DNA of 64,000 nt from DATEOR01 sp963841425. Its GTDB lineage: Bacteria > Actinomycetota > Thermoleophilia > Gaiellales > Gaiellaceae. This document shows positions 17,070 through 25,537 of the stretch, piece by piece. The translations under genes were made by a program, and so were the position numbers. The stretch covers positions 1 through 64,000 of the forward strand of contig CAWJCL010000004.1 of NCBI GenBank assembly GCA_963841425.1, written 5' to 3'. Under the pieces are notes generated by a model. The model was not told where the DNA came from. It did not search any database and worked only from the letters and a program-made list of their open reading frames with translations. Numbering within the stretch: position 1 is the stretch's first letter; each line of letters opens with the position of its first letter.

Positions 17070-19019
17070 TCAGTCCTCGACGTAGGCGCGCCGGGCGGCG
17101 AAGCGAGGGAGCGTCACCTGACCCTCGACAAGGAGAGCCGCGATGCCTGCCCGCGGGAGGCTGAGCGCGCTCTGGTAGACGAGGTAGCGCGGCGCCCAGC
17201 GCGGGAAGAACTTCGCGTTGAATCGGTAGAGGCTCTCGATCTGGAAGTAGGGGTTCCCGAAGCGGATTGCCCGGCCGAGCGCGCGATCGGCCCGGTTGCG
17301 CGGCGCATGCATGAGGCGCGCGAAGGCGGCGAAGTTCAGCGACGCCTCCTCGGTTCCGTCGTCGCGAAGCAGCTCCATCCCGCGCGCGACGAGGAACTCG
17401 GACAGGCCATTCGGGGTGTCCCGGTCGCGAGGCATCGCGGCCAGGGACACCGCCGGACGCCCGTACACCGGGACGAAGTGCAAGTAGCCGCGCGGCCGCC
17501 CTTCCCCGTTCCGCGCGATGACGAGGAGCGTGTCGCCTCGGCCCTCACCCCGGAGGCCGTCCATGGCCATCGAGAAGCCGCGGTCGGGCGCGCCGCCGCG
17601 CCAGCGCTCGGCGACGGCCTCGAGCTCGGCGAGATCCACGGTTCCGATCTCGTCGAGCCGGGCGAGCGATGCCGTGTAGCCGGCCTTCTCCAGACGGGTC
17701 ACGGACTGGCGCACCTTTCTGATCGGGCGACCCTCGAGAGAGAAGGACTCCGTGTCGACGATCGCCTCGTCTCCCATGTAGATCGAGCGGAGGCCGAGCT
17801 CGGCGTAGACCGGCAGGTACTCCTCGCTGGCACCGAGCACGGCGAGTCGGAGGCCGCGCTCCTCGGCGAAGGCGCGGAGGCCGAGCATGAGTCCCGGCAG
17901 CGCCTCGGGCGGACCGACCGGATCCCCGGAGACGAGGAGGACGCCGTTGGAGATGCGGTAGGCGACGAAGGCGCCCTCGTCCGGGCCGAAGAAGAGCTGG
18001 TTGTCTCGGCGCAGCTTGAAGAATGCGAGCGTGTCGCGGCCGTGAGCGACCACGAGCTTCGCCGCAGCGCGTCGCGCTCGGTGATCCGGCAGCGCCCTCG
18101 GCCCCGCGAGTGGACGGAAGAGCATCCAGGCCAGGGCTCCGGGCCACGCGAGGCCGACCAGGCCGATCGCGGGAGGCAGGACGCCGGTCTCGTCGCGGAA
18201 GCGGATCGGGCCGTGGCTCCACGAGACCAGCGCGAAGGTCTCCCTGCCGATGACGAGCGGCCCCGCGTGAGGAGCCGCCGCCGCGACGAGGGCCAGCGCG
18301 AGCCCGGCCGCCGCGACAGAGGCGAGCGCGATCCGCTTCAGCGCGCCTCGAACCGTGAGCGCGGCGTGGCGAACGTAGAAAGCTCCGCGGCCCCACCAGA
18401 GAAGCGCCGCGCCGGCGAGGCTGGCGAAAGCTTCCTCTACGTCCAGGCCCTTGAGGACGTTGAGCGCGGCGAGCGCGAGCAGGAGCGTGAAGGCGGCCTG
18501 CCAGGCGCGCTGCCGACGGCGCGCGAGATAGAAGGCGGTCAGGAGCAGCCCCGCGCTGAGCGGCACCGCGAGCGCGTGGAAGATCGGCACCGCCTTGACC
18601 GGCTCGATCGCGAGTAGCAGGTGCCCGCGCCATGCGATGTCGGGCGTGAGGGCGGACACGAGATTGACGAGACCGAGCATCGCGGCGAACAGGGCGGTTA
18701 GGAGCGGCAGCCGCTCGCCGCGGCGCATCCGCTGCAGCCCGACCTTCGTCCTGTGGATGCCCGGCCGCCAGCGGGCAGTGTCGCGGGTCCTGGCGAAGAC
18801 GTCACGCCAGTCCTTGACGAAGAGCCACGCGCCAATCGCGAAGAGCAGGAGCCCCCATGGGTCAGCGGGCAGGAGCCCAGTGAGGAAGGCCGCCAATGTG
18901 CCCGCGGAGACGGCGATGCCGAGCTGGTACTCGTGGATCCGCCGGTCGAAGAGATAGACGCGCGGGCCGAGCTCATGGAGCTCCAAGCGCCCGATGATTG
19001 CCCTTCGCCGGCCCATCAC
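17070..19019 (-). CDS. MprF/LysX-like phosphatidylglycerol lysyltransferase family protein (DUF2156)
   Basis: 649 residues. The N-terminal third to half has about eight transmembrane helices, beginning after YLFDRRIHEYQLG. The C-terminal part (from about 325) is the GNAT-like DUF2156 transferase domain, with LVVAHGRDTLAFFKLRRD, the acceptor-loop region FVAYRISNGVLLVSGDPVG, and near the end IESLYRFNAKFFPRWAPRY. Members transfer Lys or Ala from aminoacyl-tRNA to phosphatidylglycerol, lowering membrane negative charge and giving resistance to cationic peptides. Which amino acid is used cannot be told. Monocistronic; a separate small membrane-protein gene lies 67 bases upstream on the same strand. 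Confidence 0.88.
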   Translation of the reverse strand: MMGRRRAIIGRLELHELGPRVYLFDRRIHEYQLGIAVSAGTLAAFLTGLLPADPWGLLLFAIGAWLFVKDWRDVFARTRDTARWRPGIHRTKVGLQRMRRGERLPLLTALFAAMLGLVNLVSALTPDIAWRGHLLLAIEPVKAVPIFHALAVPLSAGLLLTAFYLARRRQRAWQAAFTLLLALAALNVLKGLDVEEAFASLAGAALLWWGRGAFYVRHAALTVRGALKRIALASVAAAGLALALVAAAAPHAGPLVIGRETFALVSWSHGPIRFRDETGVLPPAIGLVGLAWPGALAWMLFRPLAGPRALPDHRARRAAAKLVVAHGRDTLAFFKLRRDNQLFFGPDEGAFVAYRISNGVLLVSGDPVGPPEALPGLMLGLRAFAEERGLRLAVLGASEEYLPVYAELGLRSIYMGDEAIVDTESFSLEGRPIRKVRQSVTRLEKAGYTASLARLDEIGTVDLAELEAVAERWRGGAPDRGFSMAMDGLRGEGRGDTLLVIARNGEGRPRGYLHFVPVYGRPAVSLAAMPRDRDTPNGLSEFLVARGMELLRDDGTEEASLNFAAFARLMHAPRNRADRALGRAIRFGNPYFQIESLYRFNAKFFPRWAPRYLVYQSALSLPRAGIAALLVEGQVTLPRFAARRAYVED

Positions 19020-19086
19020 TTCGACTCTGAGAAAGACACTACGGCCGGGATCGGCTATGTCGGGTTAGGGGATGGTTGCGCTTGTG

Positions 19087-19494
19087 TTAAGCGGACACGC
19101 GACCGCGGGTCGCCCAGGTGGCGTCGAGGGCAAGCCAGACGCAGACGACCGCGAGCGGGAGCTCGGCGAGCCCGGCCTCGAGCCCGGCGATGACCAGCGG
19201 GCGGCCCGAATGCGCTGTGCCGAGGTCGAACCAGGCGTCGGCGAAGAGGAGCGCGGCGGTGGCGGCCGCGACAGGCGGCAGCCAGACCCGTCCGTAGCGC
19301 ACGGCGAGCGCCGTGGTGGCGAGCATCGCGGCGATGACGAGGTCGAATCCGACCCAGATGACGTCCCAGTGCCTCGTCTCGTGATGCGTCGGGAGCGCGG
19401 CGATGTAGAGGAACGTCCAGGGAAGCAGCCCGAGCGCGAAGATCCCCAGCACGGTGGGAACCCAGGTGGTTGCTCGGCCAGCGGCAATCCGCAT
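19087..19494 (-). CDS. small four-helix membrane protein
   Basis: 135 residues from ATG 19494, with four hydrophobic helices (about 14-34, 49-66, 71-89, 101-120). The stretch LPTHHETRHWDVIWVGFD between helices 1 and 2 is conserved in appearance with uncharacterised actinobacterial membrane proteins that have WD.WVGFD. The longer frame from 19617 adds a poor N-terminus and was not used. Possibly co-transcribed with the MprF-like gene 67 bases downstream. Function unknown. Confidence 0.75.
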   Translation of the reverse strand: MRIAAGRATTWVPTVLGIFALGLLPWTFLYIAALPTHHETRHWDVIWVGFDLVIAAMLATTALAVRYGRVWLPPVAAATAALLFADAWFDLGTAHSGRPLVIAGLEAGLAELPLAVVCVWLALDATWATRGRVSA

Positions 19495-19753
19495 GCGCTG
19501 AGTTGTACCGGCCGAAACACGAAGGCCGCCCGGGAGAGCGGCCACTCGCGCAAGCTCGGCTCGTTGGACGAGCGTGGCGACGCGTTGCGCTCGACAACCA
19601 ACGGCGAGGAGCGGCAATGACCTCAGCTCGCTCGCGCCCCCCCGGCCCTTGCCAGATCCTCACCGAACTCGTTTCCCAGCCTCAAGGAGTCTCGAAGTCG
19701 GCTCAATCGGCCGGCGTAGGCTCGAATCACAGCAGCACAAGGAGGTTCCAGCC

Positions 19754-19966
19754 ATGTATCGCATTGAGGTCGACCGCTCGCTCTGCAGCGGGTTCAGCTC
19801 ATGTGTGGAGCTCGTCCCGGGCGTCTTCCGGCTCGGCCCGGACGGTCTCGTCGAGACGCTCGCGACCGAGTCGGAGTCCGAAGCCGTCGTCGAAGCGGCC
19901 CTCACTTGCCCGATGGGCGCGATCCGCGTCCTCGACGCCGAGACCGGCGAGGAAGTGGCCCCCTGA
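19754..19966 (+). CDS. ferredoxin, 3Fe-4S/4Fe-4S single-cluster type
   Basis: 70 residues. MYRIEVDRSLCSGFSSCVELVPGVF holds the first cysteines (CxxxxxC, where the middle ligand is replaced, as in 3Fe-4S ferredoxins of actinobacterial P450 systems), and ALTCPMGAIRV near residue 50 gives the final CP. AAGGAGG seven bases before ATG 19754 is one of the best ribosome binding sites in the window. Its stop overlaps the start of the reductase gene, so the two are an electron-transfer pair. Typical partners are P450s; two P450 genes occur in this window at 43.4 and 52.5 kb without ferredoxins of their own. Confidence 0.9.
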   Translation: MYRIEVDRSLCSGFSSCVELVPGVFRLGPDGLVETLATESESEAVVEAALTCPMGAIRVLDAETGEEVAP

Positions 19967-21120
19967 CCCCGCGCACCGTCGTCATCGTCGGCGCCGGCCT
20001 CGCTGGCGCCCGTTGCGCCGAAAGCCTGCGGGCACGCGGCTTCGACGGCCGCGTCATCCTCGTCGGAGAGGAGCCGTTTCCCCCCTACGAGCGGCCGGCG
20101 CTCTCGAAGGGCTTGCTCGACCCCGTTCGGACCCCCGCTGACGTCTGGCTGCGCCCGCCTGAGTCGTGGCGTGCCCGGGACATCGAGCTTCGGCTCGGCG
20201 CACGCGTCGCAAAGATCGACCCGCGTGCACGGCTTGCGCTCACCGAAGTCGGAGAGAGCCTGCGCTGGGACGTGCTCGTTTTGGCCACCGGCGCAAGGGC
20301 GCGCACGCTTCCCGGGGCCGCCGCGTCAAGAGGCGTCCACCTCCTGAGAACACTCTCTGATGCGCTCAGACTTCGCCGCGCGCTCGGCGCCGGCCGGCGG
20401 CTGGCCATCATCGGTGCGGGGTTCGTGGGCACCGAGGTCGCCTCCACCGCACTCGCCCTCGGCACCGACGTCATCCTGCTCGATCCCGCTCCGGTTCCGT
20501 TCGCGGGGATGCTGGGGCCGGAGGTGGGGGAGATGCTGGCCGCCCGCTACCGCGACCACGGAATCGACCTCCGAGTCGGAAGCAGGGTCATGGGCGTGCG
20601 TCCGGGGAGGAGGGGGACGGTCGTCTCGCTGACCGGAGGTGGAGAGCTTCGCGCCGATGCCACCCTCGTCGCCGCCGGCGTCACCCCGGCCGCCGAGCTG
20701 TTCGACGAGGCCATGTCGGGGATTCCAACCGACGCTGCCGGCCGAACGCGCCTGCCCTGCGTCTTCGCCTGCGGAGATGTTGCCGAGAGCTACCGGCCGT
20801 CGCTCGGTCGGCGGCTCCGCATCGAGCACTGGACCAGCGCCGGAAGGCAAGGAGCAACCGTTGCGGCGGCAATCATGAACCAGGAGCTCCCGGCGGACGA
20901 GCCGCCTTACTTCTGGTCAGATCAATTCGGCCTGCGACTCCAGTGTGTCGGTCATCCGGAAAGCAGCGCGCGGGTCGAGCTCGACGGCAGCGTCGATGCA
21001 TTCCGCGCTCGCTACGTCGATCGGAACGGCCGTCTCGTCGCGGCGCTGCTCGCGAACCGCCCTCGAGAGACTGCTGCGCTTCGGCGAGAGCTCGCTCAGG
21101 CGCACTCGCACGCTGCATAG
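19963..21120 (+). CDS. ferredoxin reductase, FAD-dependent (CTG start)
   Basis: 385 residues of the putidaredoxin/rhodocoxin-reductase type. The FAD Rossmann motif VVIVGAGLAGARCAESL begins six residues in; the NAD(P)H site is RRLAIIGAGFVGTEVAS (about 145-160), and the second FAD motif is CVFACGDVAE near 275. The motif starts so close to the ferredoxin stop that the only fitting start is CTG 19963, overlapping it as CTGA, with GAGGAA eight bases before. The alternative ATG at 19801 would overlap the ferredoxin by 166 bases and add 54 unnatural residues. It reduces the ferredoxin encoded just upstream. Confidence 0.9.
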   Translation: MTPRTVVIVGAGLAGARCAESLRARGFDGRVILVGEEPFPPYERPALSKGLLDPVRTPADVWLRPPESWRARDIELRLGARVAKIDPRARLALTEVGESLRWDVLVLATGARARTLPGAAASRGVHLLRTLSDALRLRRALGAGRRLAIIGAGFVGTEVASTALALGTDVILLDPAPVPFAGMLGPEVGEMLAARYRDHGIDLRVGSRVMGVRPGRRGTVVSLTGGGELRADATLVAAGVTPAAELFDEAMSGIPTDAAGRTRLPCVFACGDVAESYRPSLGRRLRIEHWTSAGRQGATVAAAIMNQELPADEPPYFWSDQFGLRLQCVGHPESSARVELDGSVDAFRARYVDRNGRLVAALLANRPRETAALRRELAQAHSHAA

Positions 21121-21142
21121 TTCGAGCCGCGGAGGGCGGGCG

Positions 21143-21712
21143 CTAGCCGGCTGCTGCGCTGGTCGTGCGAGGCGGTGCATTCCGGGGAAGGAGAATCCGC
21201 GCGAGGCCGAGCCAGACGACCGGGCCGAGGGCGACGATCGTAAGGATCGGCGCTCCGATACCGGCCAAGTCAGTCCCGGCGGCGAGCGCGTGCCCGAGTG
21301 CGAGGGCGAAGGCGCCGAAGCTCGCGTAGTGCAGGCGGCGCCAGCCCTTCTGGCCGATCCACTTCCGCAGCCGGAACGAGACCGCGAGCATGAGCGAGAG
21401 CCAGCCGGCGACGACGCCGGCGGCGATCGCCCCGGGACGCCAGTGGGCCGTGAAGGGAACCAGCGCTGCGAGCAGGCCGAGATGGAGAACCGGGTCGAGC
21501 AAGACCGCCCCAACATGGAGGGCGAGCATCGAAAGGCCGGTCCAGACGAGCGTCCGGTGCCAGCCCAGGAGCGCCTTCTGCCGCCGGGGCCCCAGGAGTC
21601 GAGTGCTCATGGCGAGCCCGAGCCAAACTGAAATTGTGAGCAGCCCGAAGGCCACGAGTCCGGCGGCGCGGGCGATGATCCATGCGAGGGGAACTCCGGC
21701 GAGGAGAGTCAC
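21143..21712 (-). CDS. ferric-reductase-like transmembrane protein (module 2)
   Basis: 189 residues, six hydrophobic helices from residue 6 to about 175. Histidines placed like haem ligands occur in GWHRTLVWTG, ALHVGAVLLD, RRLHYASFGAF and LGHALAAG. It is the membrane core only; the exported C-terminal domain of the module 1 paralogue is absent. GTG 21712 overlaps the stop of the ApbE gene (GTGA). It probably passes electrons from quinol or a cytoplasmic donor to an external flavoprotein. Last gene of the four-gene operon 23068-21143. Its end faces the reductase gene 23 bases away. Confidence 0.85.
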   Translation of the reverse strand: MTLLAGVPLAWIIARAAGLVAFGLLTISVWLGLAMSTRLLGPRRQKALLGWHRTLVWTGLSMLALHVGAVLLDPVLHLGLLAALVPFTAHWRPGAIAAGVVAGWLSLMLAVSFRLRKWIGQKGWRRLHYASFGAFALALGHALAAGTDLAGIGAPILTIVALGPVVWLGLARILLPRNAPPRTTSAAAG

Positions 21713-22668
21713 GCCGCCACCCTGGCGAACGGGCCGCCGGCAACGAGAGGAAGGTCGCCGACCGCGGTCGGTGTCCCGACATCGGGAACGACGAGCGCGG
21801 AGAGGCCGAAGCGCCTGGAAACGAGTGTGCGACTCTCCGCGAGGGTTGAAATCGCAAGCGCAGTCGCGAACGCCTCGACCTCGGTCGCCTCACCGCCGAC
21901 CACCGTAACGGCGAGCGGTCCGGCGACGGCGGAATTGCCCGTCAACGGGTCGATCAGGTGGTGATGGCGACCCTGGGGGCCGAAGCGACGGCGGTCGCGT
22001 CCCGACGTGGCGACCGCGCCGCCGGCGAGGCCGAGGACGGCAAGTGTGCGGCCCGGCCGTCGCGGGTCGGCGACGCCGACCTGCCATGGACCCCCGCCCG
22101 GAGGGACACCGTGGAACGAGATGTCGCCACCGAGGTCGACGAGCGCGCCGGGCAGCCAGTCCCAGGCTCCGAGCATCGCCTCGATGGCTCGTGCGGCCGA
22201 ATAGCCCTTGCCGTTGCCGCCCGAATCGACGGCGACCCCCTCCTCGAGCCGCGCCATCCCTGCGTCGGGGTCGAGCTCGATGCGGCCGCCGGCGCGCCAG
22301 CCGGGTGGGCGGCGCGCGCGTCGTGGACGAAGCTCCTCGAAGCTGCGGTCGTAGCCGAGGGCGACGAGTGCAGGAAGGATCGTGGGATCGAACTTGCCGT
22401 TCGTGGCCGAGCGGGCGCGGAGCGCGCTCTGCAGGAGGCCGCCCACGCGTTCGTCGACGGCCACCCATTCGCCGGCGCGGGCGTTCAGGAGCGAAAGGTC
22501 GCTGCCGGGATCGAAGCGCGTCAGCACGCCCTCGCAGGCCTCGATCTCCGCCCGTGCCGCTGCGAGCGCTTGCCGGGCGCGGCGCGCATCCCCGCGCCCG
22601 GCGGCTACTGCAACTTCGCAGGTCGTGCCCATGGCCTCAAAGGTCTCACGATGCAGCCGGGCGATCAT
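21709..22668 (-). CDS. apbE: FAD:protein FMN transferase (module 2)
   Basis: 319 residues of the ApbE family: FEAMGTTCEVAVAAG at the N-terminus, LTRFDPGSDLSLLNARAG, VDSGGNGKGYSAARA (the Asp/Gly-rich FAD and metal region), LVDLGGDISFHG, ATSGRDRRRFG and HHLIDPLTGN. It covalently flavinylates an exported protein. ATG 22668 overlaps the upstream stop as ATGA; the upstream frame extension was rejected. Only moderately similar to the module 1 ApbE, so the two modules look like old paralogues or separate acquisitions. No FMN-acceptor domain is encoded nearby. Confidence 0.88.
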   Translation of the reverse strand: MIARLHRETFEAMGTTCEVAVAAGRGDARRARQALAAARAEIEACEGVLTRFDPGSDLSLLNARAGEWVAVDERVGGLLQSALRARSATNGKFDPTILPALVALGYDRSFEELRPRRARRPPGWRAGGRIELDPDAGMARLEEGVAVDSGGNGKGYSAARAIEAMLGAWDWLPGALVDLGGDISFHGVPPGGGPWQVGVADPRRPGRTLAVLGLAGGAVATSGRDRRRFGPQGRHHHLIDPLTGNSAVAGPLAVTVVGGEATEVEAFATALAISTLAESRTLVSRRFGLSALVVPDVGTPTAVGDLPLVAGGPFARVAA

Positions 22669-22880
22669 GGAGGCGGTGGCGACGTCTGCGTGGTCGCGTG
22701 GATGGCAGCGGGGGCGGGTGCGAGGGCGACCCTGTGGGCGGCCTTGCCGTGTCCTTTGACGACGAGCACGTTTGAAGTCGCTTGCGGAGGCTGGGCGGGC
22801 GAGACATGCGTCCACGCGAGCACCGCGACAAGCGAGAGGAACACCCAGACAGTGACTATCCCAGCCCAAACGCGGCGCAT
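22665..22880 (-). CDS. small membrane-anchored protein before ApbE (module 2)
   Basis: 71 residues: an N-terminal transmembrane helix (5-24), then a Pro/Ala/His-rich extracytoplasmic tail containing NVLVVKGHGKAAHRV. It starts at ATG 22880 inside the previous stop (TGATG) and ends overlapping the ApbE start, so it is translationally tied to both. It mirrors the position of the protein at 14310. A linker or scaffold role in flavin-dependent electron transfer is inference only. Confidence 0.65.
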   Translation of the reverse strand: MRRVWAGIVTVWVFLSLVAVLAWTHVSPAQPPQATSNVLVVKGHGKAAHRVALAPAPAAIHATTQTSPPPP

Positions 22881-23068
22881 CAGTCCTGCTCCTCCGTGGG
22901 AGGCGGTGCCGGTTGTGCCGGCGTGATCGACTGCACGACAGGGGTGGGGGGCGAAGGCGAAGCGGGATGCTGTGCGCTGCGGGCCAGGCCGCTCACTGCC
23001 ACGCCACCGGTGACGGCGGTTGCGGCGAGCACCGCGGCGAGCGCGAACGCAGTGCGGCGGGAAGTCAT
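22880..23068 (-). CDS. small secreted or anchored protein, first gene of module 2
   Basis: 62 residues from ATG 23068, behind AAGGAGGAATC, an excellent ribosome binding site that rules out the GTG 24 bases upstream. A hydrophobic leader (6-27) is followed by a low-complexity Pro/Ser/Thr tail and an acidic C-terminus. No Cys for lipidation. First gene of the operon and divergent from the two-component system, so it probably carries the operon's promoter. Confidence 0.65.
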   Translation of the reverse strand: MTSRRTAFALAAVLAATAVTGGVAVSGLARSAQHPASPSPPTPVVQSITPAQPAPPPTEEQD

Positions 23069-23180
23069 GATTCCTCCTTCGGTAGCGGACATGAGTGGAG
23101 CCTAGGCCGAGCGAATGAGGCTCCCGACGGCGACGGGTGAGCCGCCGGGACGAGTTCGGTAAGCATCCGTCAAGGGTGCT

Positions 23181-23207
23181 CGATCGCCCGCACCGAGCGG
23201 GCTATCG
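23181..23207 (+). promoter_or_regulatory. inverted repeat before the response-regulator gene
   Basis: CGATCGCCCGC (23181-23191) and GCGGGCTATCG (23197-23207) pair in 10 of 11 positions around ACCGA. It ends nine bases before ATG 23216 (on the alternative start GTG 23207). It could be an autoregulatory operator in the divergent promoter region or a leader hairpin that masks the start. Direct-repeat-like GTAAG...GTCAAG lies just upstream (about 23158-23176). Confidence 0.4.
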
Positions 23208-23215
23208 TGCATTCC

Positions 23216-23887
23216 ATGACGACTAGGAGCCAGCGCGTTCTCGTCGTCGAAGACGACGCATCGATCACGCGCATGCTCGAGGTCGAGCTCACGGAGGCCG
23301 GCTACCTCGTCGAGGCGGTGGCGAGTGGGAGAGAAGGGCTTGCCGCGATTGAGCGCGAGCCCCCCGATCTCGTCGTGCTCGACGTACGCCTGGGAGACCT
23401 CGACGGTCTCGCCGTCTGCCGTCAGGTTCGGCGCAGCGGCCACCGGATGCCGATTCTGATGCTCACCGCACTCGACCGGGTCGGAGACCGGGTGCTGGGC
23501 CTGGACGCCGGCGCCGACGACTATCTGCCGAAGCCGTTTGCGATCGAGGAGCTGCTCGCCCGCTTGCGCGCGATCTCGCGGCGGTTGGCGGACGACGACG
23601 AGTGGCTCGAGGCGGGCTCGGTGCGGTTGAATCCACTGACTCGCGACGTGACCGCAAACGGCGAGCCCGTCGAGCTGACGGCCCGCGAGTTCGACCTGCT
23701 CGCGTTCCTGATGCACGCGCCAGGGCGCGTCTTCACCCGTGACCAGATCTTCGAGGGGGTTTGGGGCTACACGTTCCTCGGTGAAAGCAAGGTGATCGAT
23801 TACTTCGTGTCGGCGCTTCGCCGCAAGCTCGGCTCCGACGATGTCATTCGCACCGTTCGCGGCGTCGGCTACGCCATGCGCCCTTGA
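23216..23887 (+). CDS. OmpR-family response regulator
   Basis: 223 residues. Receiver domain with acidic pair EDD at about 12-14, phospho-acceptor Asp in LVVLDVRLGD (about 54), Thr in MLTALDR and Lys in YLPKPFAIEELLARLR. The C-terminal winged helix (about 125-220) has TAREFDLLAFLMHAPGRV and VIDYFVSALRRKLG ... RTVRGVGYAM. ATG 23216 is chosen; GTG 23207 is in frame and better placed after GAGCGGG. Its stop overlaps the sensor kinase start (TTGA). The pair is divergent from the ApbE module 2 operon, which is its most likely target; this is inference from position. Confidence 0.92.
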   Translation: MTTRSQRVLVVEDDASITRMLEVELTEAGYLVEAVASGREGLAAIEREPPDLVVLDVRLGDLDGLAVCRQVRRSGHRMPILMLTALDRVGDRVLGLDAGADDYLPKPFAIEELLARLRAISRRLADDDEWLEAGSVRLNPLTRDVTANGEPVELTAREFDLLAFLMHAPGRVFTRDQIFEGVWGYTFLGESKVIDYFVSALRRKLGSDDVIRTVRGVGYAMRP

Positions 23888-25164
23888 GCATCCGTTGGCG
23901 CCTGACGGTGTGGTTTCTGGCCGCGATGGCCTTGCTGGTCGCTGCACTATCGCTCGCGACGTACTTGACGGTCCGCTCCCAGCTGCGCGGCACCGCCCGC
24001 AGCGGCGCTGTGGCGCTGGCACGCGCCGCCGCGGCAGCCGAGCCGGACGAGATCGCACTCGACCGGCTAGCGCAGCCGGGCGACCGGATCTGGCTCACAG
24101 GCCCATCCGGAGCCGTAGTCGCTCGAACCTTTCATGCGCCCGGGGGCACGCGCAAGGAGGTTGAGGCGATCGCCGCTTCCCAATCTAACGCCGTCACGGC
24201 GGAAGCCCCGAGGTCCGAGGGCGGAGTCGCCATCGTCGCCCAGACCGAGAACACACTTGTGCAGACCCTGTCGACGCTCAGGTGGGCTCTGTTGGGGGTG
24301 GGACTGGGCGGGCTTCTACTCGCTGGGCTGCTCGGCGCGTTGCTCGCCGCCCGCGCGCTCCGGCCCGTCGATCGCATGCGCGAGGAGGCCGACGCCATCC
24401 CCGGCGGCGAGCTCGAGCGTCGTCTGGCCGAGGGCCGCCCGGACGAGCTCGGCCGCCTCGCGCGGGCGTTCAACCGGCTGCTCGAGCGCGCACAGCGTGC
24501 TTCGATCGAGCAGGAGCACTTCGTCGCTGACGCGTCACATGAGTTGAAGACCCCCGTGACCGCAATCGAGGGCCACGCCCGTATCGCTGAGCGCGCGCTC
24601 GACCGCGGCGACCTTCGCCAGGCGCGAGAGTCGGCTGGGATCGTGCTCGTTGAGGGCCGTCGCCTCGCGCTGATGCTGCGCGAGCTGCTCCTGCTTGCCG
24701 AGGGAGACAGGACGGACGGACAGCGCGGGCCCGTGCGTATCGACCGGATCGCCGAAGAGGCGTGCGACGATCTCCGGGCGGTCGACCGCGACCGACCCTT
24801 GGAGCTCCACCTCGAGCCGGTGACGCTCGTGGGCGAAGAGGGTCGACTACGGGAACTCGTCCGGATCCTGGTTGACAACGCCTTCAAGTACAGCCCGTCA
24901 TGCGAGGTCGTCGAGGTCTCCGTCGAGGGTGGCGAGACTCCCCGGCTCATCGTGAGAGACCATGGGTCAGGTCTCTCCGAGCAGGATCGCGAGAGGGCGT
25001 TCGACCGCTTCTTCCGCGGTTCCGCGGCCCACGGCATTGAAGGGAGCGGTCTCGGCCTAGCGATCGCACGTGCGATCTGCGAACAGCATGGAGCCGAGAT
25101 CAGCCTCGATCCCGCTCCGGGCGGCGGGACGGCCGCGACGGTCTGGCTCGGCTCCCAGATTTAG
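23884..25164 (+). CDS. sensor histidine kinase, partner of the response regulator
   Basis: 426 residues from TTG 23884, overlapping the regulator's stop. One transmembrane helix at 9-29, an extracytoplasmic sensor region of about 100 residues (no known fold seen), a second helix near 137-157, then HAMP (RALRPVDRMREEADAI), a HisKA domain with HFVADASHELKTPVTAIEG (phospho-His near 222), and an HATPase domain with N box VDNAFKYS, G1 DHGSGLSEQD and G2 GSGLGLAIARAI. A typical EnvZ/PrrB-like membrane kinase. Signal unknown; a redox or envelope signal would fit the divergent flavinylation operon. Confidence 0.92.
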   Translation: MSIRWRLTVWFLAAMALLVAALSLATYLTVRSQLRGTARSGAVALARAAAAAEPDEIALDRLAQPGDRIWLTGPSGAVVARTFHAPGGTRKEVEAIAASQSNAVTAEAPRSEGGVAIVAQTENTLVQTLSTLRWALLGVGLGGLLLAGLLGALLAARALRPVDRMREEADAIPGGELERRLAEGRPDELGRLARAFNRLLERAQRASIEQEHFVADASHELKTPVTAIEGHARIAERALDRGDLRQARESAGIVLVEGRRLALMLRELLLLAEGDRTDGQRGPVRIDRIAEEACDDLRAVDRDRPLELHLEPVTLVGEEGRLRELVRILVDNAFKYSPSCEVVEVSVEGGETPRLIVRDHGSGLSEQDRERAFDRFFRGSAAHGIEGSGLGLAIARAICEQHGAEISLDPAPGGGTAATVWLGSQI

Positions 25165-25258
25165 GCTAGTGCCCATTGAGCCTCGGTGATTCGAGGTGTC
25201 GCGCGCTTCTTTCGATGGCGCAGGCAGACCTGTCCAGGATCTCGTGACTCTGCGGACG

Positions 25259-25421
25259 CGGTGCAGACTGTTGCGGGAGATGGTGCGGCACTTCCGGCGC
25301 TCGCCCATAAAGCGCTGCAGACGAGGCACTTTCGACGTGAGAGCACGACTGGATCGCACCCAGGAGGTCGCCGGTTCGAGTCCGGCTAGCTCCATGAAAC
25401 CCCGCAAGTGCGGGGGTTTCA
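25259..25421 (+). repeat. tRNA-Ala-like 3' half, copy 5, with upstream arm and terminator
   Basis: The longest match to copy 2: GCAGACTGTTGCGGGAGATG, CGCCCATAAAGCGCTGCAGA and CACTTTCGACGTGAGA precede the tRNA-like part (about 25348-25394, ACTGG-ATCGCAC-CCAGG, T-arm, TAGCTCCA). The following hairpin is strong: GAAACCCCGC (25396-25405), loop AAGT, GCGGGGGTTTC (25410-25420). Antisense reading gives the frequently mis-annotated peptide ELAGLEPATSWVRS, as it does at copy 2. About 430 bases after the sensor kinase and ahead of the ArsR operon. Confidence 0.88.
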
Positions 25422-25537
25422 GTTCGAAGCCAGGCAACGCCGCACGCCCCGAGCCTCGCACCGCACTGATCGAGGGGGCTCGTCCCCGGCTCGCGCGACT
25501 CAGCGACGAAGGTGCGGGCTCAGTCCGGTGGTTTGTG

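Noticed and set aside
17307..18617. 436-residue plus-strand frame antisense to the MprF-like gene
   Set aside because: A GC-rich shadow frame, extremely rich in Arg/Glu/Gly, with no motif or start signal; the minus-strand protein is clearly real.
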